Source: an uncultured Micrococcales bacterium (lineage in GTDB: Bacteria; Actinomycetota; Actinomycetes; S36-B12; GCA-2699445). From it: a DNA stretch of 7,712 nucleotides. The position numbers and the translations under genes are program-made. Under the pieces are notes generated by a model. It made no database searches, was not told the origin of the DNA, and saw nothing but the letters and a program-made list of their open reading frames with translations. Location of the stretch: the NCBI GenBank assembly GCA_903915555.1, contig CAIWTL010000252.1:1-7712 (forward strand), given 5' to 3'. Below, piece after piece: positions 6,022-7,712 of the stretch; within the stretch, counting starts at the first letter, position 1; each line of letters opens with the position of its first letter.

Positions 6022-6063
6022 GGCACCCACGTATAGGCACCCGCGCATGGACACCCGCGCATG
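6022..6063. repeat. Three tandem 14-bp repeats, consensus GRCACCCRCGYATR
   Basis: The units are 6022-6035 (GGCACCCACGTATA), 6036-6049 (GGCACCCGCGCATG) and 6050-6063 (GACACCCGCGCATG). The second and third differ at one base; the first differs from the second at four. The third unit together with the following bases can also fold, CACCC (6052-6056) with GGGTG (6063-6067) around GCGCAT. The block is about 35 bases beyond the ferredoxin stop. It may be a simple repeat, a protein-binding array or part of a terminator. Confidence 0.7.
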
Positions 6064-6100
6064 GGTGCAGGGGCCAGGGCGGAGGCCGGACGTCGCCGGA

Positions 6101-6340
6101 TCAGTGGTTGAGGGAGAGCGCGAGCTTCGGGCAGATGTGCACGGCCCGTCGGGAGAGGTGCTCCAGTTCCGACGGCACCTCCACCGATCGTCGATCGCGC
6201 TCGAACCCGGTCACGGCAGGGGCGTCGTCGGCACCACCGAGGATGGGGAAGCCCCACTCGTCGAGGGTCACCAGCTCGGGGACCAACTGGGCACAGGACC
6301 CGTATCCGACACACATCGTGGGATCGACTCGAAGGATCAT
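6101..6340 (-). CDS. Three-cysteine ferredoxin, probable [3Fe-4S] type
   Basis: This 79-residue soluble electron carrier begins MILRVDPTMCVGYGSC. Cysteines are only C10, C16 and C70, in the pattern C-x5-C...C-P (CVGYGSC, then ICPKLAL). That matches the small actinobacterial ferredoxins that hold a [3Fe-4S] cluster and often serve cytochrome P450s or other oxygenases. The loop between C16 and C70 is long and partly acidic. ATG 6340 overlaps the NuoF-like stop in an ATGA junction, so it should be translated by ribosomes coming off that gene. The likely role is to accept electrons from, or give them to, the NuoF-like protein; the final partner is not in the window. Confidence 0.88.
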   Translation of the reverse strand: MILRVDPTMCVGYGSCAQLVPELVTLDEWGFPILGGADDAPAVTGFERDRRSVEVPSELEHLSRRAVHICPKLALSLNH

Positions 6341-7617
6341 CGGAAGGCCTTTCCGGGCATGATGACGGGGTATGGCATGGGTGGAGGGACCGGCAGACTC
6401 CCGGGGGACCCGGTGAGGCAGTGACCGGACTCGTGGGCGGCGACGTCCGCAGCGAAGATCTCCAGCCCGGTCTGGAGCATCCGCACCGCGCCGTCGGGCA
6501 GTGCGCACCCACCCCGTCGCGGCACCTCGGCCAGCACGCTGTCGATCCGGGCGCGGGGCGGACCGGCCGCCGCGACGTCGGCCAGTCGACCGAACTCGTC
6601 GGCGATGGTGGACAGTCCGAACACGCAGACCCCGCACTGGCCCGCGCTCTCACCGGCCAGGTAGGCGGCCATCCGGGACATCTCGGACACGCCGCAGTCG
6701 TCGTCCCCCTGCAGCCACAGCAGACCCGCGCCGATCTCCGCGCCGACCGAGCGCAGAGCTTCCGGGGCCCACGCCACGTCGTGGATCGTGGACAGCTCGG
6801 TCCACGCGCCGCCGAAGCCGCCCGTCAAGGCTGTGGTGGGGTCGCCGGTGACCCCGCCCGCGATCCGGATCAGTTCCGACACCCGAGCACCGACGGGGAC
6901 CTCGTATTCGCCGGGTGACGCCACGGCACCCTCGATGGACACCATGACGGTGCCGGGGGCGTCGGGATCGCCCACGGACCGGAACCATGCCGCCCCGAAG
7001 CGTGCGATCAGGGCCAGTTGACACAGGGTCTCGGCGTTGTTCACCAGAGTCGGGCGTCCGGACACGCCGTGGTTGTGGGGACGCACGCCGTGCACCGGAC
7101 GACCGGCGCCCCCGGCGACGGCGCGCGCGAGCGCGCTCTCCTCACTCGCGACGTAGCGTCCCGGGAACTCCAACAGGGTGGGCAGTTCCTCGTCGTCGGG
7201 ACGTTCCGACATCGCGGTCAGCAGGGACTGCGCCTGCGGGGAACCCTCGTGGACGGCGATCGCGGACTCCGTGGCGCCGACGACGGCGGTGGCGAGGGCG
7301 ACCCCGTCGAGCAGCAGGTGCGGTGCGTTGGTCATCAGCCACGCATCCGTGGTGATGACAGGTTCACCCTCCATGGCGTTGGCGAGGGTGAAGGGTCGGT
7401 GCAGGAATCGGCCGCCGTTGTCCTTGACAGCCCGCATCTTGGTGGCTGTGGGGAACCAGCCGCCACCACGACCCCGGAGCCCCGACTCCGCCACCTCGCG
7501 CAGCAGGGCGTCGGGACGGGTGCGCGGCACGGGTCCGTACAGCGCGAGATGGCGCTCGTACGACACCCCCGCGGGATCCGGGACCATGATGCGCGGAACC
7601 GATGGTGGGGTGGTCAT
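6337..7617 (-). CDS. Stand-alone NuoF-like flavin/NADH oxidoreductase subunit (complex I 51 kDa family)
   Basis: The 426-residue protein resembles NuoF, the NADH-binding FMN subunit of complex I, but no other nuo gene is nearby. Domains in order: an FMN/glycine-rich loop SGLRGRGGGWFPT (45-57), an NADH-site segment NAMEGEP (80-86), GRPTLVNNAETL (187-198), an SLBB-like stretch (about 223-258), and an iron-sulphur region. In that region ESAGQCGVC (323-331) stands where NuoF has a C-x2-C-x2-C motif. The first cysteine is Ala325; C328, C331 and distal C371 remain, and C308 and C400 are extra. The protein probably moves electrons between a nicotinamide and the adjacent ferredoxin. ATG 7617 has GGAG five bases upstream and overlaps the preceding stop (ATGA). 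It shares another ATGA junction with the ferredoxin gene. Substrate preference (NADH or NADPH) cannot be read from the sequence. Confidence 0.88.
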   Translation of the reverse strand: MTTPPSVPRIMVPDPAGVSYERHLALYGPVPRTRPDALLREVAESGLRGRGGGWFPTATKMRAVKDNGGRFLHRPFTLANAMEGEPVITTDAWLMTNAPHLLLDGVALATAVVGATESAIAVHEGSPQAQSLLTAMSERPDDEELPTLLEFPGRYVASEESALARAVAGGAGRPVHGVRPHNHGVSGRPTLVNNAETLCQLALIARFGAAWFRSVGDPDAPGTVMVSIEGAVASPGEYEVPVGARVSELIRIAGGVTGDPTTALTGGFGGAWTELSTIHDVAWAPEALRSVGAEIGAGLLWLQGDDDCGVSEMSRMAAYLAGESAGQCGVCVFGLSTIADEFGRLADVAAAGPPRARIDSVLAEVPRRGGCALPDGAVRMLQTGLEIFAADVAAHESGHCLTGSPGSLPVPPPMPYPVIMPGKAFR

Positions 7618-7712
7618 GTGGTCTCCGTCGTGGGAGCGGGGGTTGCTTCACTGGGGGTGCGGCTGGGGCGCAGGTAGCGCAGGGCGATCGTCGGGGCCAC
7701 GATCGCCACCGA
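7614..7712 (-). CDS. C-terminal end of a probable membrane protein (partial)
   Basis: The minus-strand frame is open from the window edge to TGA at 7616-7614, giving 32 residues. It begins with a hydrophobic run (SVAIVAPTIAL), then basic RYLRPSR, then a Pro/Thr/Ala-rich polar tail, as at the cytoplasmic end of a last transmembrane helix. Its stop overlaps the NuoF-like start (ATGA), so it is in the same operon. In actinobacteria, NuoF-like genes of this kind are often preceded by a ferric-reductase-like transmembrane protein. That identity is inference from context and cannot be confirmed from 32 residues. Confidence 0.6.
   Translation of the reverse strand, partial: SVAIVAPTIALRYLRPSRTPSEATPAPTTETT

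Larger units (their letters stand above)
5831..6100. other. Non-coding region between the ferredoxin and small membrane protein genes
   Basis: These 270 bases hold no convincing gene. A minus-strand frame from 6054 to 5845 (69 codons) exists, but it uses AGA, CTA and TCA codons uncommon in the neighbouring genes, lacks a ribosome site and matches no family I know. The region holds a nested inverted repeat (5865-5913) and a set of 14-bp tandem repeats (6022-6063), described separately. I see no TANNNT element clearly placed for the small membrane gene. Confidence 0.5.

Noticed and set aside
5845..6054. 69-codon minus-strand frame in the intergenic region
   Set aside because: Its codons include AGA, CTA and TCA that the real genes avoid, it has no ribosome site, and the N-terminus is encoded by the 14-bp repeats.
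6022..6063. CRISPR array
   Set aside because: The units are directly adjacent 14-bp repeats with no spacers, and no cas gene is present.
5583..6653. 356-codon minus-strand frame covering the small membrane gene, spacer and ferredoxin
   Set aside because: It crosses the ferredoxin gene and intergenic repeats in another frame, and its translation is Arg/Pro-rich with no domain.

Overview
The window is high-GC DNA with dense, tightly packed genes, GTG and ATG starts and a core gene order typical of Actinomycetota. The run ppa (divergent), dacB, DUF2342 metalloprotease, tilS, hpt is the arrangement seen in Mycobacteriales (Mycobacterium and Corynebacterium relatives). A genus such as Dietzia or Gordonia would fit, but the sequence alone does not settle it.

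Layout. Bases 1-45 hold the last 14 codons of an unidentified + strand gene, followed by a strong GC-rich hairpin (67-107) that probably ends its transcript. A CPBP-family membrane protease gene follows (145-918, +). It converges, 4 bp stop to stop, on the inorganic pyrophosphatase gene ppa (923-1465, -). A 110-bp divergent region separates ppa from dacB (1576-2946, +), which encodes a secreted D-alanyl-D-alanine carboxypeptidase. Thirty bases later, behind a TAGTCT -10-like hexamer, an apparently leaderless DUF2342 zinc-protease gene starts (2977-4020). It leads into tilS (tRNA-Ile lysidine synthetase, 4030-5052) and hpt (hypoxanthine phosphoribosyltransferase, 5042-5590), which overlap. These five genes are ordinary housekeeping functions: pyrophosphate removal, cell-wall trimming, tRNA decoding and purine salvage.

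The right part is on the minus strand and looks more like accessory content. It holds a small single-pass membrane protein of unknown function (5615-5830), then 270 bp of non-coding DNA with a nested inverted repeat and three 14-bp tandem repeats. Beyond that is the 3' part of a redox operon, read right to left: the C-terminal end of a membrane-type protein (7614-7712), a stand-alone NuoF-like flavin/NADH module (6337-7617) and a three-cysteine ferredoxin (6101-6340). The last three genes are joined by two ATGA stop/start overlaps, so they are probably translated together and act as one electron-transfer unit.

I found no mobile element, CRISPR array, tRNA or rRNA gene. Most of the window is conventional. 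The redox operon, in which the NuoF-like protein lacks one of the four expected cluster cysteines, is the part most worth following up.
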